DNA from: Flavobacteriaceae bacterium PS02334
GTDB taxonomy: Bacteria; Bacteroidota; Bacteroidia; Flavobacteriales; Flavobacteriaceae
Direction of reading: 5' to 3'
NCBI GenBank assembly: GCA_029959295.1
Contig: JASCOH010000001.1
Location: 186,001-250,000, forward strand
DNA: 64,000 bases
Shown here: piece after piece, positions 7,837-16,853 of the stretch
How positions within the stretch are numbered: the stretch's first letter is position 1
How the letters are laid out: each line of letters begins with the position of its first letter
Program-made: the position numbers and the translations under genes
The notes under the pieces: generated by a model
Told to the model about the DNA's origin: nothing
The model's input: the letters and a program-made list of their open reading frames with translations, nothing else
Databases searched by the model: none

Positions 7837-10800
7837 ATGGGGAAAAAGTATTTTGGAATTCTATTTCTTGCGCTCTTTTATTTAGGGATAAATAGCGCCT
7901 TGGGGCAAGCTTTGATCAGTACGCACAACAACGTTTTTACTACAAATTTCAACAACTGGCGGAACACGCTTCCGACTGGCTATGCAATGACTGGAAGCGG
8001 CAATTCTTATATCGGCACAGCTGCAGCTACGACTGGAGGAGTGTATTCAATTGCGAATGCAGGTTTTGGGTATCAAGCTTCGAGCGGTGCTTCCACGATC
8101 ATTCTTACCGGAACTTTTAAAAATACGACGGGAAGTGCAATAACCGAATTGCAAGTAAGTTATCAAGCATTTAATATCGTTTCAAGAACGTCAAGAACGC
8201 CTGGATGGACGGTCACTTCTAGCTTGGGAACTGTTTCTGACTTAAATTGGATTTACAACGAATCAAATACGCCTTCAAGTCCAAGCACTGAAACAATTAC
8301 CTTGACCGGACTAAATATTGCAAACAATACAACGTTTACCTTTGCTTTTGCTTCCAATCGCGGTGACGGCAGCGGTTCTTCTCCATTGATTGGATTGAAT
8401 AATATCAGCTTGAAATCAGTAAAAATAAATGCTTCAATCACAGCAAATCCTGATGTTTTGTCTTTTGCCAATACAGAAACTGGAAGCAATTCTGCTACAA
8501 AAACAAGCACGATTACTGGTGCTTCGCTGACTTCAAATATTGTCGTGACTGCGCCAGCGAATTTTCAGGTAAGTGCCAACGGAACTACTTGGTCGACAAC
8601 AACTTCTTTAGGAACTTCAGGCGGTACTTTATATATAAGATTTACGCCTGGAGCCGTCGGTTTACTTTCAGGAACTATTGAGCTTTCATCAGGAAGTGCT
8701 TCTGAAACAATTAGCGTTTCCGGAACAGGAATTACGCCTTGCATCACGCCTGCTACTCCAAACGGAAGTATTGTGCCAGCAGAAAATCCGGCTTGCGGTT
8801 CCACTTTTTTAACTTATACAGGCACAATTGCAAGCGGTGAAAATTATTATTGGCAAACTGCGGCTTCTGGAACTTCAACAGTAAATAATGCGACGAATAC
8901 CTTGCAAGTTTCAACCGCAGGAACGTATTATGTTAGAGCTTATAACGGAAATTGCTGGAGCACTTCTTTAGCCTCTCCTGCAATAACAATCCAAACTCCG
9001 GTTTCAATTTCAACACAGCCTTTGAGCCAAAATATTTTGGCCGGAAATAATGCTTCCTTTTCAGTAATTGCTTCGGGAACGCCGACGCTGACTTACTTGT
9101 GGCAAGAAAGCCAAAATGGAATCGACTGGAATTCAGTTGGAACAAATTCAAATACTTTGGCACTAACAAATGTTCCAATTTTAAAAAATAATTATAAATA
9201 CCGTGCAGTTATTTCAAATTCCTGTGGGAATATAATTTCAAATGAAGCTTCTTTGACCATTACCGAAGATGCTTGCGTGACTGAAGATATTTCAAATTTA
9301 GCTTCGGCTTCAACGTATGCTACAAGAACTTGGACAGCGAATGACGGAACGACTTGGTCGGCAAAAGGAGCAAGAAGTGATCAGACTTTAAATGGGCGTG
9401 CCATCTGCTTTGGAACCAACAGCCACGGTGACAGAGAGCTTATTTCTCCAACTTATTCTAACGGAATGGGGATTTTGACTTTTAATTATGCAAGAGGTTT
9501 TTCAAACTCCAACAGCCGAAAATTAAATGTATATGTCAATGATGTTTTAAAGGAAACAATTACGGTTCCTACAGCAACTTCGACTGTAGCAAATTATTCA
9601 AAAGTGATTAACGTGAGAGGAAATGTGGTTTTGAAAATCGAGAGCACAGAAGACGGACAAGTTGTTATTGACGACATTTCTTGGACTTGCTACAATCCTT
9701 GCACGCCGACGGTTTTGAGCGTTTTTCCAAATTCTGGACCCGAAAATACCATCTTGACAATCAAAAGCAATACTACAGGAAACTTTGTCGGATTGACACC
9801 GCAAAAAATAAAATTCAATACTGTTGCAGTTTCTGAAATTTTATCAAATGACGGTACAATTTTAAAAGTAAGAGTTCCTGTTGGTGCCAAAACTGGGAAT
9901 ATTAGCATCGATGACATTCAAAATTGCGATGCTTCAATTGCTTTTACAGTTATTGGAAAAATTAATTCTGATTGTGAAACTGCAGATTCTCAAACTTTTG
10001 GCAATTATAGCGAATTGATGATTTCTGAAATATATGACGCTTTGAGCAATAATGACGGATTGATTGAATTGTATAATCCTACCTTAAATCCGATCAATTT
10101 AAACGGCTATCTGCTAAAAAAATATGCAGATTCTTCGTCTCCCATAAATCTAAATTTGATCGGAACCATAAATCCGAATGAGACTTTTTTAATTGGCGCC
10201 AATCCAAATTTGGTCTGCAATAATGCGCCAAATATTTATACCAATAACGGCTGGAATGCCAATGATAAATTTGAATTGTACAAAAATAATGTTTTGATTG
10301 ATGTTGTCGTTGCGCCAGATAATGTAGGCTATTCCATCCGCAGAAAGCCAACGACATTAGTGGCTCCAAAAAATTCTTTTGTGGAATCTGAGTGGGAATT
10401 TTTAACTACAGAAAATTGCGATAATATCGGAATTCCTCCTGCCTTTCCGCTAAATATTCCTGGAAATTCGCCAACGATAACTACTTTGCAAGATGATGCG
10501 ATTGGTTGCAGTACTGCTTCAAAAACTTATATTGCAAATGCCACAGAAGGAATTTCTGGCGGTGCAAATCTAGTTTTTCATTGGTATTATAACGAACCCG
10601 GAACTTCAACTTGGACGGTTTTAAGCGAAAATTTGAATTATGCAATTACAGATGGAACTACTACAAGCCATCTGACTATAACAAATTTGGAAGAACTTGA
10701 AGGCTACCAATATTACTGCGAAGTCCGAGAAGACACGGCGACTTGCTCCTCGTCTTCAAATGCGGTCAGCATATTTCTTGCCAGCACAACTTGGAACGGA

Positions 10801-12399
10801 ACGGGTTGGTCTTCAGGAATTCCTACATCTGAAAAGAAAGTGATTCTGGCATCGCCTTACAACACTGGAGTCAGCGGAAATATAGACGCCTGTTCCATTG
10901 ATTTGGGAGGAAAAACACTTACTATTTCTGAAAACACCTATGTTTCAATTACAAATTCAATTTCTAATACTGTTATTGAAGGAATAAAAATTGAAAATAA
11001 CGGAAGCTTGGTTCAACTAAATGACAAATCTAGAAATTCTGGAACCGGAACAATTTCCATGAAAAGAAAGACCCAGCCTGTGAAAAGATATGATTTCACT
11101 TATTGGTCTTCGCCTGTTGCCAACCAAGCCTTACTGCAAATTTCGCCTCTGACTTTGTCAGATAAATTCTATAGCTGGAATGCTTCTACACAAGCTTGGG
11201 AAATCCATTTGAATGGAAATGTGGCCATGAATTCTGGCAAAGGTTATATCGTGAGAGCACCGCAAAATTTCCAAATCAATACGACAGCCGTTTATGAAGC
11301 TACATTTAAAGGAAAGCCAAACAACGGAATCATTGAAACGCCGATTCTTGGTTCAAGCTCGCAAGATCAGTGGAATTTAATCGGAAATCCATATCCTTCT
11401 GCAATTGATGCTGATGCCTTTTTAAGCGAAACTTCGAATGCTGCAAATATTGACGGAACAATTTATCTTTGGACCCACAATTCTGCTCCAGAATCTAATC
11501 CAAACAGTCCGAATTATCAATATACTACAAATGATTATGCGAGTTATAATTTCCTTGGAGGAACGGCAACCCGCGGCGCTTCTGGAGGAAATTCTACTAT
11601 TCCGAATGGAAAAATAGCTTCCGGTCAAGGATTTTTTATCAAAGGCCTGCAAAATGGAAATGCGGTTTTCAATAACGGAATGCGTCTGAAATCTGAGAAT
11701 AATCAATTTTATAGACTGAATGCCTCAGAAAAAAATAGGATTTGGCTGAATCTTACAAACTCTCAAGGTGCTTTCAATCAAACTCTGATCGGTTATGCCC
11801 AAGGCGCGACAAATGAAATCGACCGTGGATTTGACGGAGTCGTTTTTGGAGGCAATTATGTTACTTTATATTCGCTAGTTTCCAACAAAACGCTTACAAT
11901 CCAAGGAAGATCTTTGCCTTTTGATACCGATGATATCGTCGATTTAGGATTTATCACGACACTTTCTGGAACTTTCAAAATAGAAATTGATCATTTTGAC
12001 GGCTTATTCGGCAATCAAGAAATTTATTTACAAGACAAAAATTTAAATATAATTCACGATTTGAAAGCGAATGCCTATGAATTTGCTTCAGAAATCGGAA
12101 CTTTCAATGAACGTTTTAAACTCCGTTATAAAAGAGAAACATTAGGCAATCCCGATTTAGAAGCGATCAAAAACAGCGTAATTATATCTAAAAACGGAAA
12201 AGAAATAAAGGTAAAATCAGACTTGGAAGAAATTCAAAAAGTCACTATTTATGACATTCTCGGAAAGAAAGTTTTTGAAAAAGAGAATATCAACCAAAAG
12301 GAATTTTCTGCATCAAATATTGTTCAAGCCACACAAATTCTGGTCATAAAAGCAACATTAGAAAACGGACAGGAAGTCACAAAAAAGATTATTTATTAG
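7837..12399 (+). CDS. Large T9SS-secreted multidomain surface protein
   Basis: This 1520-residue protein has a cleavable signal peptide ending near ALGQ (residue 23). It is low in charge and rich in Ser/Thr/Asn/Gly. The order appears to be: an N-terminal adhesin-like beta region (25-190), a choice-of-anchor-like stretch and Ig-like repeats (about 200-470), an IPT/TIG-like unit (about 621-710), and a lamin-tail domain (about 720-830, with SELMISEIYDALSNNDGLIE). Another Ig-like unit and a long beta-rich region follow. The last about 75 residues form a type A T9SS sorting domain (VTIYDILGKKVFE through to KKIIY). It should be exported, cleaved and attached to the cell surface. It is monocistronic, with a strong terminator behind it. 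No catalytic domain was recognised, so adhesion or surface-layer function is an inference. Confidence 0.85.
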   Translation: MGKKYFGILFLALFYLGINSALGQALISTHNNVFTTNFNNWRNTLPTGYAMTGSGNSYIGTAAATTGGVYSIANAGFGYQASSGASTIILTGTFKNTTGSAITELQVSYQAFNIVSRTSRTPGWTVTSSLGTVSDLNWIYNESNTPSSPSTETITLTGLNIANNTTFTFAFASNRGDGSGSSPLIGLNNISLKSVKINASITANPDVLSFANTETGSNSATKTSTITGASLTSNIVVTAPANFQVSANGTTWSTTTSLGTSGGTLYIRFTPGAVGLLSGTIELSSGSASETISVSGTGITPCITPATPNGSIVPAENPACGSTFLTYTGTIASGENYYWQTAASGTSTVNNATNTLQVSTAGTYYVRAYNGNCWSTSLASPAITIQTPVSISTQPLSQNILAGNNASFSVIASGTPTLTYLWQESQNGIDWNSVGTNSNTLALTNVPILKNNYKYRAVISNSCGNIISNEASLTITEDACVTEDISNLASASTYATRTWTANDGTTWSAKGARSDQTLNGRAICFGTNSHGDRELISPTYSNGMGILTFNYARGFSNSNSRKLNVYVNDVLKETITVPTATSTVANYSKVINVRGNVVLKIESTEDGQVVIDDISWTCYNPCTPTVLSVFPNSGPENTILTIKSNTTGNFVGLTPQKIKFNTVAVSEILSNDGTILKVRVPVGAKTGNISIDDIQNCDASIAFTVIGKINSDCETADSQTFGNYSELMISEIYDALSNNDGLIELYNPTLNPINLNGYLLKKYADSSSPINLNLIGTINPNETFLIGANPNLVCNNAPNIYTNNGWNANDKFELYKNNVLIDVVVAPDNVGYSIRRKPTTLVAPKNSFVESEWEFLTTENCDNIGIPPAFPLNIPGNSPTITTLQDDAIGCSTASKTYIANATEGISGGANLVFHWYYNEPGTSTWTVLSENLNYAITDGTTTSHLTITNLEELEGYQYYCEVREDTATCSSSSNAVSIFLASTTWNGTGWSSGIPTSEKKVILASPYNTGVSGNIDACSIDLGGKTLTISENTYVSITNSISNTVIEGIKIENNGSLVQLNDKSRNSGTGTISMKRKTQPVKRYDFTYWSSPVANQALLQISPLTLSDKFYSWNASTQAWEIHLNGNVAMNSGKGYIVRAPQNFQINTTAVYEATFKGKPNNGIIETPILGSSSQDQWNLIGNPYPSAIDADAFLSETSNAANIDGTIYLWTHNSAPESNPNSPNYQYTTNDYASYNFLGGTATRGASGGNSTIPNGKIASGQGFFIKGLQNGNAVFNNGMRLKSENNQFYRLNASEKNRIWLNLTNSQGAFNQTLIGYAQGATNEIDRGFDGVVFGGNYVTLYSLVSNKTLTIQGRSLPFDTDDIVDLGFITTLSGTFKIEIDHFDGLFGNQEIYLQDKNLNIIHDLKANAYEFASEIGTFNERFKLRYKRETLGNPDLEAIKNSVIISKNGKEIKVKSDLEEIQKVTIYDILGKKVFEKENINQKEFSASNIVQATQILVIKATLENGQEVTKKIIY

Positions 12400-12417
12400 T
12401 TTAATTATTAAAAATGG

Positions 12418-12445
12418 ATGCCCCTATTTCAGGGGCATTTTTTAT
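12418..12445 (+). terminator. Hairpin terminator
   Basis: A perfect stem ATGCCCCT (12418-12425) / AGGGGCAT (12431-12438) with a 5-nt loop is followed by a T-rich run, just after the T9SS protein gene. Confidence 0.88.
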
Positions 12446-12486
12446 TTTATTCTTAATTTTTTCATAAAATACAAAGCTTATATTTA

Positions 12487-12514
12487 TATATCGGGAAAAG
12501 TCGATATAAATTTG
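12487..12514 (+). promoter_or_regulatory. ArsR operator and -7 box
   Basis: A dyad TATATCG (12487-12493) / CGATATA (12502-12508) overlaps a -7 box TAAATTTG (12507-12514). The box ends only 4 bases before the ArsR start codon, so the mRNA would be nearly leaderless. A dyad covering the -7 box fits autorepression by the ArsR protein. Confidence 0.6.
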
Positions 12515-12518
12515 CACT

Positions 12519-12818
12519 ATGGAACAAGTAGATATTTTTAAAGCTTTATCAAACAAAACGCGACTTCAGATTTTGGAATGGTTGAGAGATCCTCAAACCA
12601 ACTTTCCAGAGCAGATAGAAAATGGATATTCAAATGGTGTCTGCGTAGGCCAAATACAGCTAAAAGCGGGACTGACACAATCAACCGTTTCAGAATATTT
12701 GTCAATTCTGCAACGTGCCGGATTTGTTGAAGCCACACGAGTTGGCCAATGGACCTATTACAAACGCAATGAAGAAGCTTTTGAAGAATTAAGCAAAATA
12801 ATCTCCTCTGCCCTGTAA
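12519..12818 (+). CDS. ArsR-family winged-helix repressor
   Basis: This 99-residue single-domain ArsR/SmtB-fold protein has the recognition region GLTQSTVSEYLSILQRAGFV. It has a single cysteine (in GVCVGQ) and no CxC metal site, so it is probably not a metal sensor. A redox or small-molecule signal is more likely. The oxidoreductase gene begins 18 bases downstream and is very probably its regulatory target in the same transcript. The upstream dyad suggests autoregulation. Confidence 0.88.
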   Translation: MEQVDIFKALSNKTRLQILEWLRDPQTNFPEQIENGYSNGVCVGQIQLKAGLTQSTVSEYLSILQRAGFVEATRVGQWTYYKRNEEAFEELSKIISSAL

Positions 12819-12836
12819 ATTTAAATATAAAAAATT

Positions 12837-13943
12837 ATGAGTAATAAAAGTTTGTTCGCTCATTTCCAGCTTAAATCACTGGATTTAAAAAACCGAATTG
12901 TGATGGCGCCGATGACGCGCTCTTTTTCGCCAAATGGCATTCCTACTGACTTGGTAGCTTCTTATTATGAAAAAAGAGCTGAAGGAGAAGTAGGTCTGAT
13001 TTTATCAGAAGGTACCGTAATTAATCGTCCTTCATCTTCAAATGACGCAAATATTCCGCATTTCTACGGAGAAAAAGCACTGGCCGGCTGGAAAAATGTT
13101 ATTGACAAAGTGCACAGCAAAGGCGGAAAAATGGGACCGCAAATTTGGCACATGGGAATCATGGACAACCATCATTCTGGCTGGGTGCCACCAGTTCCGT
13201 TTGAAGGACCTTCTGGCTTGAACCGACCTGGTTTCAACAATGGAAACACGATGACTGAAAAAGATATCGAAGACACGATTATTGCGTATGGAAAAGCGGC
13301 TTTAGACGCAAAAAATGCAGGTTTTGACTGCGTTGAAATTCACGGAGCGCACGGTTATCTTATCGACCAGTTTTTCTGGGAAGGAACAAATTTGCGCACA
13401 GATACTTACGGAGGAAAAACATTAGCAGAACGCACGCGTTTTGCAACAGATGTGATTAAAGAAGTAAGAAAACAAGTGGGTGAAGATTTTGCAATAATTA
13501 TAAGATTATCACAGTTCAAGCCTTCGGAGTATACTTTTCAACTGGCAAAAAATCCGCAAGAAATGGAAGCTTGGCTACAGCCTCTTGTTGATGCTGGCGT
13601 AGATATTCTGCATTGCTCACAACGCCGTTTTTGGGAACCAGAATTTGAAGGTTCTGACTTAAATTTTGCAGGTTGGGCTAAAAAAATCACCGGAAAAGCA
13701 ACAATCACAGTTGGCTCTGTAGGATTAAGCGGCGATTTCTTCGGAGCTTTTGCTGGCGAAAGCTCACAGCCAAGTTCTTTGGAAGAATTGACACGACGTT
13801 TAGAACGAGGCGATTTTGACCTTGTGGCTGTCGGAAGACCAATTTTAGCAGATCCGAATTGGGTTGCAAAAATTAAAGACAACAGAACCAGCGAATTAAA
13901 AGGTTTTAGCAAAGAAGCTTTAGGAGAGCTTATACTAGAATAA
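12837..13943 (+). CDS. Old-yellow-enzyme family alkene reductase
   Basis: This 368-residue FMN-dependent TIM-barrel protein is of the NADH:flavin oxidoreductase/12-oxophytodienoate-reductase family. Visible features are the N-terminal VMAPMTRS strand, QIWHMG, the active-site region EIHGAHGYLIDQFFW, and the FMN phosphate-binding VAVGRPILADPNW near the C-terminus. Such enzymes reduce activated C=C bonds of enones, maleimides or nitro compounds with NAD(P)H. Pairing with an ArsR repressor suggests an electrophile or quinone detoxification unit; this is inferred. The length matches the family. Confidence 0.88.
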   Translation: MSNKSLFAHFQLKSLDLKNRIVMAPMTRSFSPNGIPTDLVASYYEKRAEGEVGLILSEGTVINRPSSSNDANIPHFYGEKALAGWKNVIDKVHSKGGKMGPQIWHMGIMDNHHSGWVPPVPFEGPSGLNRPGFNNGNTMTEKDIEDTIIAYGKAALDAKNAGFDCVEIHGAHGYLIDQFFWEGTNLRTDTYGGKTLAERTRFATDVIKEVRKQVGEDFAIIIRLSQFKPSEYTFQLAKNPQEMEAWLQPLVDAGVDILHCSQRRFWEPEFEGSDLNFAGWAKKITGKATITVGSVGLSGDFFGAFAGESSQPSSLEELTRRLERGDFDLVAVGRPILADPNWVAKIKDNRTSELKGFSKEALGELILE

Positions 13944-13961
13944 ATTTCTTTCAAATATTTA

Positions 13962-14000
13962 AAAACCCCTTTAGGTCTAACTTAGAGGGGTTTTATTTTT
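13962..14000 (+). terminator. Hairpin terminator
   Basis: The stem AAAACCCCT (13962-13970) / AGGGGTTTT (13986-13994) is followed by ATTTTT, directly after the alkene reductase gene. Confidence 0.88.
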
Positions 14001-14110
14001 ATCTGTTTAGAATAAAAGTAGCTTTTTTCTTAAAATTTTAAGATGAAAATTTATGATTTCAAGATTGAAAAATACGTATTTATACTTAGTGTAAACATCT
14101 AAAAGTTTCC

Positions 14111-14118
14111 TAGGTTTG
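14111..14118 (+). promoter_or_regulatory. -7 box TAGGTTTG
   Basis: This matches TAnnTTTG and lies 26 bases before the start of the small hypothetical gene. No TTG lies 17-23 bases upstream, so support is partial. Confidence 0.4.
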
Positions 14119-14144
14119 GCACATCAATCCCTCAACTTGAAACT

Positions 14145-14426
14145 ATGAAAAACATCATCCACTTTGATTACGGAACTGGTTTAGTAACTGTTAAAGCCTA
14201 TGGAAACGTAAAGCTTCCGAAAATTGGCGAAAGCGTTAATATGTCATACATAATTGCTAATGAAGACGAAAAAAAAAATTTCTTTGACAAATTCGGGCGC
14301 TATTCCATTACTGTTGTAGATATTTCTCGCCAAATCGATTACAAAAGCAAAGAACACCACGTTGAAATCAATCTTTCAAACGATTTTTCTGACAATGACA
14401 TTCTCCATCAAGCGATGGTAAATTAG
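14145..14426 (+). CDS. Small hypothetical protein (93 aa)
   Basis: This short soluble protein has no signal peptide, membrane segment or cysteine. It looks like a compact beta-rich domain (HFDYGTGLVTVKAYGNVKLP, then YIIANEDEKKNFFDKFGRYSITVVD). I do not recognise the family. Its own -7 box and codon use like its neighbours suggest a real gene. It precedes the TetR gene by 76 bases on the same strand, but the TetR gene has its own promoter, so a joint function is not implied. Confidence 0.6.
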   Translation: MKNIIHFDYGTGLVTVKAYGNVKLPKIGESVNMSYIIANEDEKKNFFDKFGRYSITVVDISRQIDYKSKEHHVEINLSNDFSDNDILHQAMVN

Positions 14427-14464
14427 CCACACTATTAAATAAAACATAAAAACATTGCTTTTTA

Positions 14465-14485
14465 ATACCGTTTGGTATAATTTTG
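14465..14485 (+). promoter_or_regulatory. TetR operator 1 overlapping a -7 box
   Basis: The palindrome ATACCgtttGGTAT (14465-14478) runs into a -7 box TAATTTTG (14478-14485), 17 bases before the TetR start. The same palindrome recurs before the thiolase gene. This layout fits autorepression. Confidence 0.75.
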
Positions 14486-14502
14486 ACTCGTAATATTTTA
14501 TC

Positions 14503-15093
14503 ATGTCAAAAGCCGAAAAAACCAGACAATTTATCATAGAGAAAACTGCGCCAATTTTTAACCAAAAAGGCTATGCAGGAACTTCGCTCACCGACCTTAC
14601 GGAAGCGACTGGATTAACTAAAGGAAGCATTTATGGCAATTTTGAAAACAAAGATGAAGTTGCCATAGAAGCTTTTAAATTCAATGTAAAAAAACTGCAG
14701 GATACTTTCAAAACAGAAATTGAAAAGAAGTCAACTTACAAAGAAAAACTGCTGGTCTACCCTACTATTTACTCTGAATATTTTACAAAACTTTTTCTAA
14801 ACGGAGGCTGCCCAATTTTAAATACGGCGATTGAAGCTGATGACACGCATCCTGTTTTGAAAGAAGCGGCAAATAATGCTATCCTATCTTGGAAAAATCA
14901 AATCATTTTTGCAATCAATAAAGGAATTGATGCAGGCGAATTCAGAGCACAAAATATCGATCCAGAAGCTACAGCTTTGAGCATAATCGCAACAATTGAA
15001 GGTGCAATCATGATTACAAAATTATCTGGAAAGATGAATAATTTATCCACAATAATGCTTTGTGTACAAAAACTAATAGAAGAACTAGTGTAA
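14503..15093 (+). CDS. TetR/AcrR-family repressor
   Basis: This 196-residue protein has a TetR N-terminal HTH (about residues 8-55, with GYAGTSLTDLTEATGLTKGSIYGNFENKDEV). It has a helical ligand-binding C-terminal half of the YcdC/AcrR type. Matching operators lie before this gene and before the thiolase operon 66 bases downstream. It therefore probably represses both, releasing DNA on binding a lipid-derived or hydrophobic ligand. The ligand is unknown. Confidence 0.9.
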   Translation: MSKAEKTRQFIIEKTAPIFNQKGYAGTSLTDLTEATGLTKGSIYGNFENKDEVAIEAFKFNVKKLQDTFKTEIEKKSTYKEKLLVYPTIYSEYFTKLFLNGGCPILNTAIEADDTHPVLKEAANNAILSWKNQIIFAINKGIDAGEFRAQNIDPEATALSIIATIEGAIMITKLSGKMNNLSTIMLCVQKLIEELV

Positions 15094-15131
15094 CAAATTT
15101 TTATCAAACGCATTTTTTTTTAACTAAAAAT

Positions 15132-15145
15132 ATACCGAATGGTAT
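15132..15145 (+). promoter_or_regulatory. TetR operator 2
   Basis: ATACCgaatGGTAT has the same ATACC-N4-GGTAT palindrome as at 14465-14478, and lies 14 bases before the thiolase start. It indicates that the TetR protein also controls the downstream operon directly. Confidence 0.75.
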
Positions 15146-15159
15146 TAAAAAATTAAATT

Positions 15160-16347
15160 ATGAACGAAGTATTTATAGTTGCAGCAAAGAGAACTCCCGT
15201 TGGCGGATTTCTTGGAAATTTATCAGATTTATCAGCTGTGAAATTGGGACAGATGGCCATCAATGGCGCTTTAGCAGAAACAAATATTCCTTTGGAAGCT
15301 ATTGATTCTGTATACATGGGGAATGTGCTTTCAGGAAATCTCGGGCAATCTCCCGCAAGGCAAGCGTCAAAATTTGCAGGAATTGATGACAAAACTGATG
15401 CAACAACCGTCAATAAAGTTTGTGCTTCGGGCATGAAAGCCGTGATGTTAGGCACACAGCAAATTCAACTCGGAATTGACAATATCGTAATTGCTGGTGG
15501 CATGGAAAGCATGAGCAACGTCCCGCATTATTCACAGCAGAGAAAAGGGAATAAACTTGGTAATACAAATTTGATCGACGGCTTGCTAAAAGATGGATTA
15601 ACTGATGCCTATAATGACCAGCATATGGGACGCTTGGCTGAATTATGTGCCAGAAAATACAATCTTAGCCGTGAAGATCAAGACCAATTTGCACTTTCAT
15701 CTTATTCGAAAGCAACAATTGCTACTAAATCTGGAAAATTTAACAATGAAATTATTCCGATTGAAATACAGCAAAAAAACAGCTCAGTTGTCATTTCGGA
15801 AGATGAAGATATTTTTAAAATAATTCCAGAAAAATTGCCTAAACTTCCGCCCGTTTTTGAAGAAGGAGGAACAATTACTGCTGCCAATGCGAGCAATTTA
15901 AATGATGGAGCTTCAGCCTTGATTTTAGTTTCTCGAGAAGCTTTGGAAAAATATAATTTGGTTCCGATAGCCAAAATAATGGGTTATGCCGATGCTGCGC
16001 AAGCGCCAGAATGGTTTACAACTTCTCCTTCTATTGCAATTCCAAAGGCTTTAAAACAAGCTGGTTTATCCTTGGAAGAAATTGATTTTTTCGAGATTAA
16101 CGAAGCATATTCGGCGGTTATTCTGGCCAATCAAAAAATCTTAGGAATAAATCCTGAAAAGATAAATATTTATGGCGGAGGCGTTGCAATCGGACATCCA
16201 ATCGGAGCTTCTGGAGCACGAATTATAACAACTTTGACTTCCGTTTTACGACAAGAAGGCGGAAAATATGGAGTCGCATCAATTTGCAATGGCGGCGGCG
16301 GTGCTTCTGCAATTGTAATAGAAAATCTATCAACTGGAAAAATATAA
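15160..16347 (+). CDS. Acetyl-CoA acetyltransferase (thiolase)
   Basis: This 395-residue thiolase has the nucleophilic Cys88 in NKVCASGMKAV, the His of GHPIGASGARI (about 346) and the second catalytic Cys in CNGGGGASA (about 376). It condenses two acetyl-CoA or cleaves 3-ketoacyl-CoA in the cytoplasm. It is the first gene of the TetR-controlled operon; the thioesterase starts 5 bases after its stop. The biosynthetic type is favoured by length and motifs, but chain-length preference cannot be read from the sequence. Confidence 0.92.
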   Translation: MNEVFIVAAKRTPVGGFLGNLSDLSAVKLGQMAINGALAETNIPLEAIDSVYMGNVLSGNLGQSPARQASKFAGIDDKTDATTVNKVCASGMKAVMLGTQQIQLGIDNIVIAGGMESMSNVPHYSQQRKGNKLGNTNLIDGLLKDGLTDAYNDQHMGRLAELCARKYNLSREDQDQFALSSYSKATIATKSGKFNNEIIPIEIQQKNSSVVISEDEDIFKIIPEKLPKLPPVFEEGGTITAANASNLNDGASALILVSREALEKYNLVPIAKIMGYADAAQAPEWFTTSPSIAIPKALKQAGLSLEEIDFFEINEAYSAVILANQKILGINPEKINIYGGGVAIGHPIGASGARIITTLTSVLRQEGGKYGVASICNGGGGASAIVIENLSTGKI

Positions 16348-16352
16348 TCAAT

Positions 16353-16838
16353 ATGGAAAGAACTAGAAGTTTTACTTGGGAAGATCCGAAAATTGGTGCT
16401 GAAAAAGCTAGAAAAATGAATGGTTTAGACTATTTGAACGCTATGGATTCTGGAGAAATTCCGCCTCCGCCAATAATCAAAACGATGGATTTCACTTTAG
16501 ATAAAATTGAAAAAGGACAAATTTCTTTTGGATTTACGCCAGAAGAATTTCATTACAATCCAATCGGCACAGTTCATGGCGGCGTGATTGCGACAATTCT
16601 TGATTCAGCAATGGGCTGCACAATTCATTCGGTTCTTGAAGAAGGAATTGGCTACACCACGCTCGAACTAAAAATCAATTACCTGAAAACCGTGACGATC
16701 AATTCAGGCAAATTGACTGCGGTTGGAAAAATTATCCATGTCGGAAAATCAACGGCTTTGGTTGAAGCACAACTTGTCGATGAAAATGGAAATGTTTATG
16801 CGCACGCAGTCAGCACGTGCATGATTTTAAGAAAATAA
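16353..16838 (+). CDS. PaaI-family hotdog thioesterase
   Basis: I start this at the ATG at 16353 (MERTRSF), giving 161 residues. The longer open frame from 16284 would overlap the thiolase by 64 bases and adds an Arg/Cys-rich tail unlike the family. The hotdog signature NPIGTVHGGVIATILDSAMG contains the usual HGG and acidic helix residue. Such enzymes hydrolyse acyl- or aryl-CoA. Its place between a thiolase and a ketosynthase suggests it releases product or clears stalled CoA esters. Confidence 0.88.
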   Translation: MERTRSFTWEDPKIGAEKARKMNGLDYLNAMDSGEIPPPPIIKTMDFTLDKIEKGQISFGFTPEEFHYNPIGTVHGGVIATILDSAMGCTIHSVLEEGIGYTTLELKINYLKTVTINSGKLTAVGKIIHVGKSTALVEAQLVDENGNVYAHAVSTCMILRK

Positions 16839-16853
16839 TACAACAAATTAATT

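Noticed and set aside
12507-12514. Full TTG/TAnnTTTG promoter before the ArsR gene
   Set aside because: No TTG lies 17-23 bases upstream, so only the -7 box is claimed.
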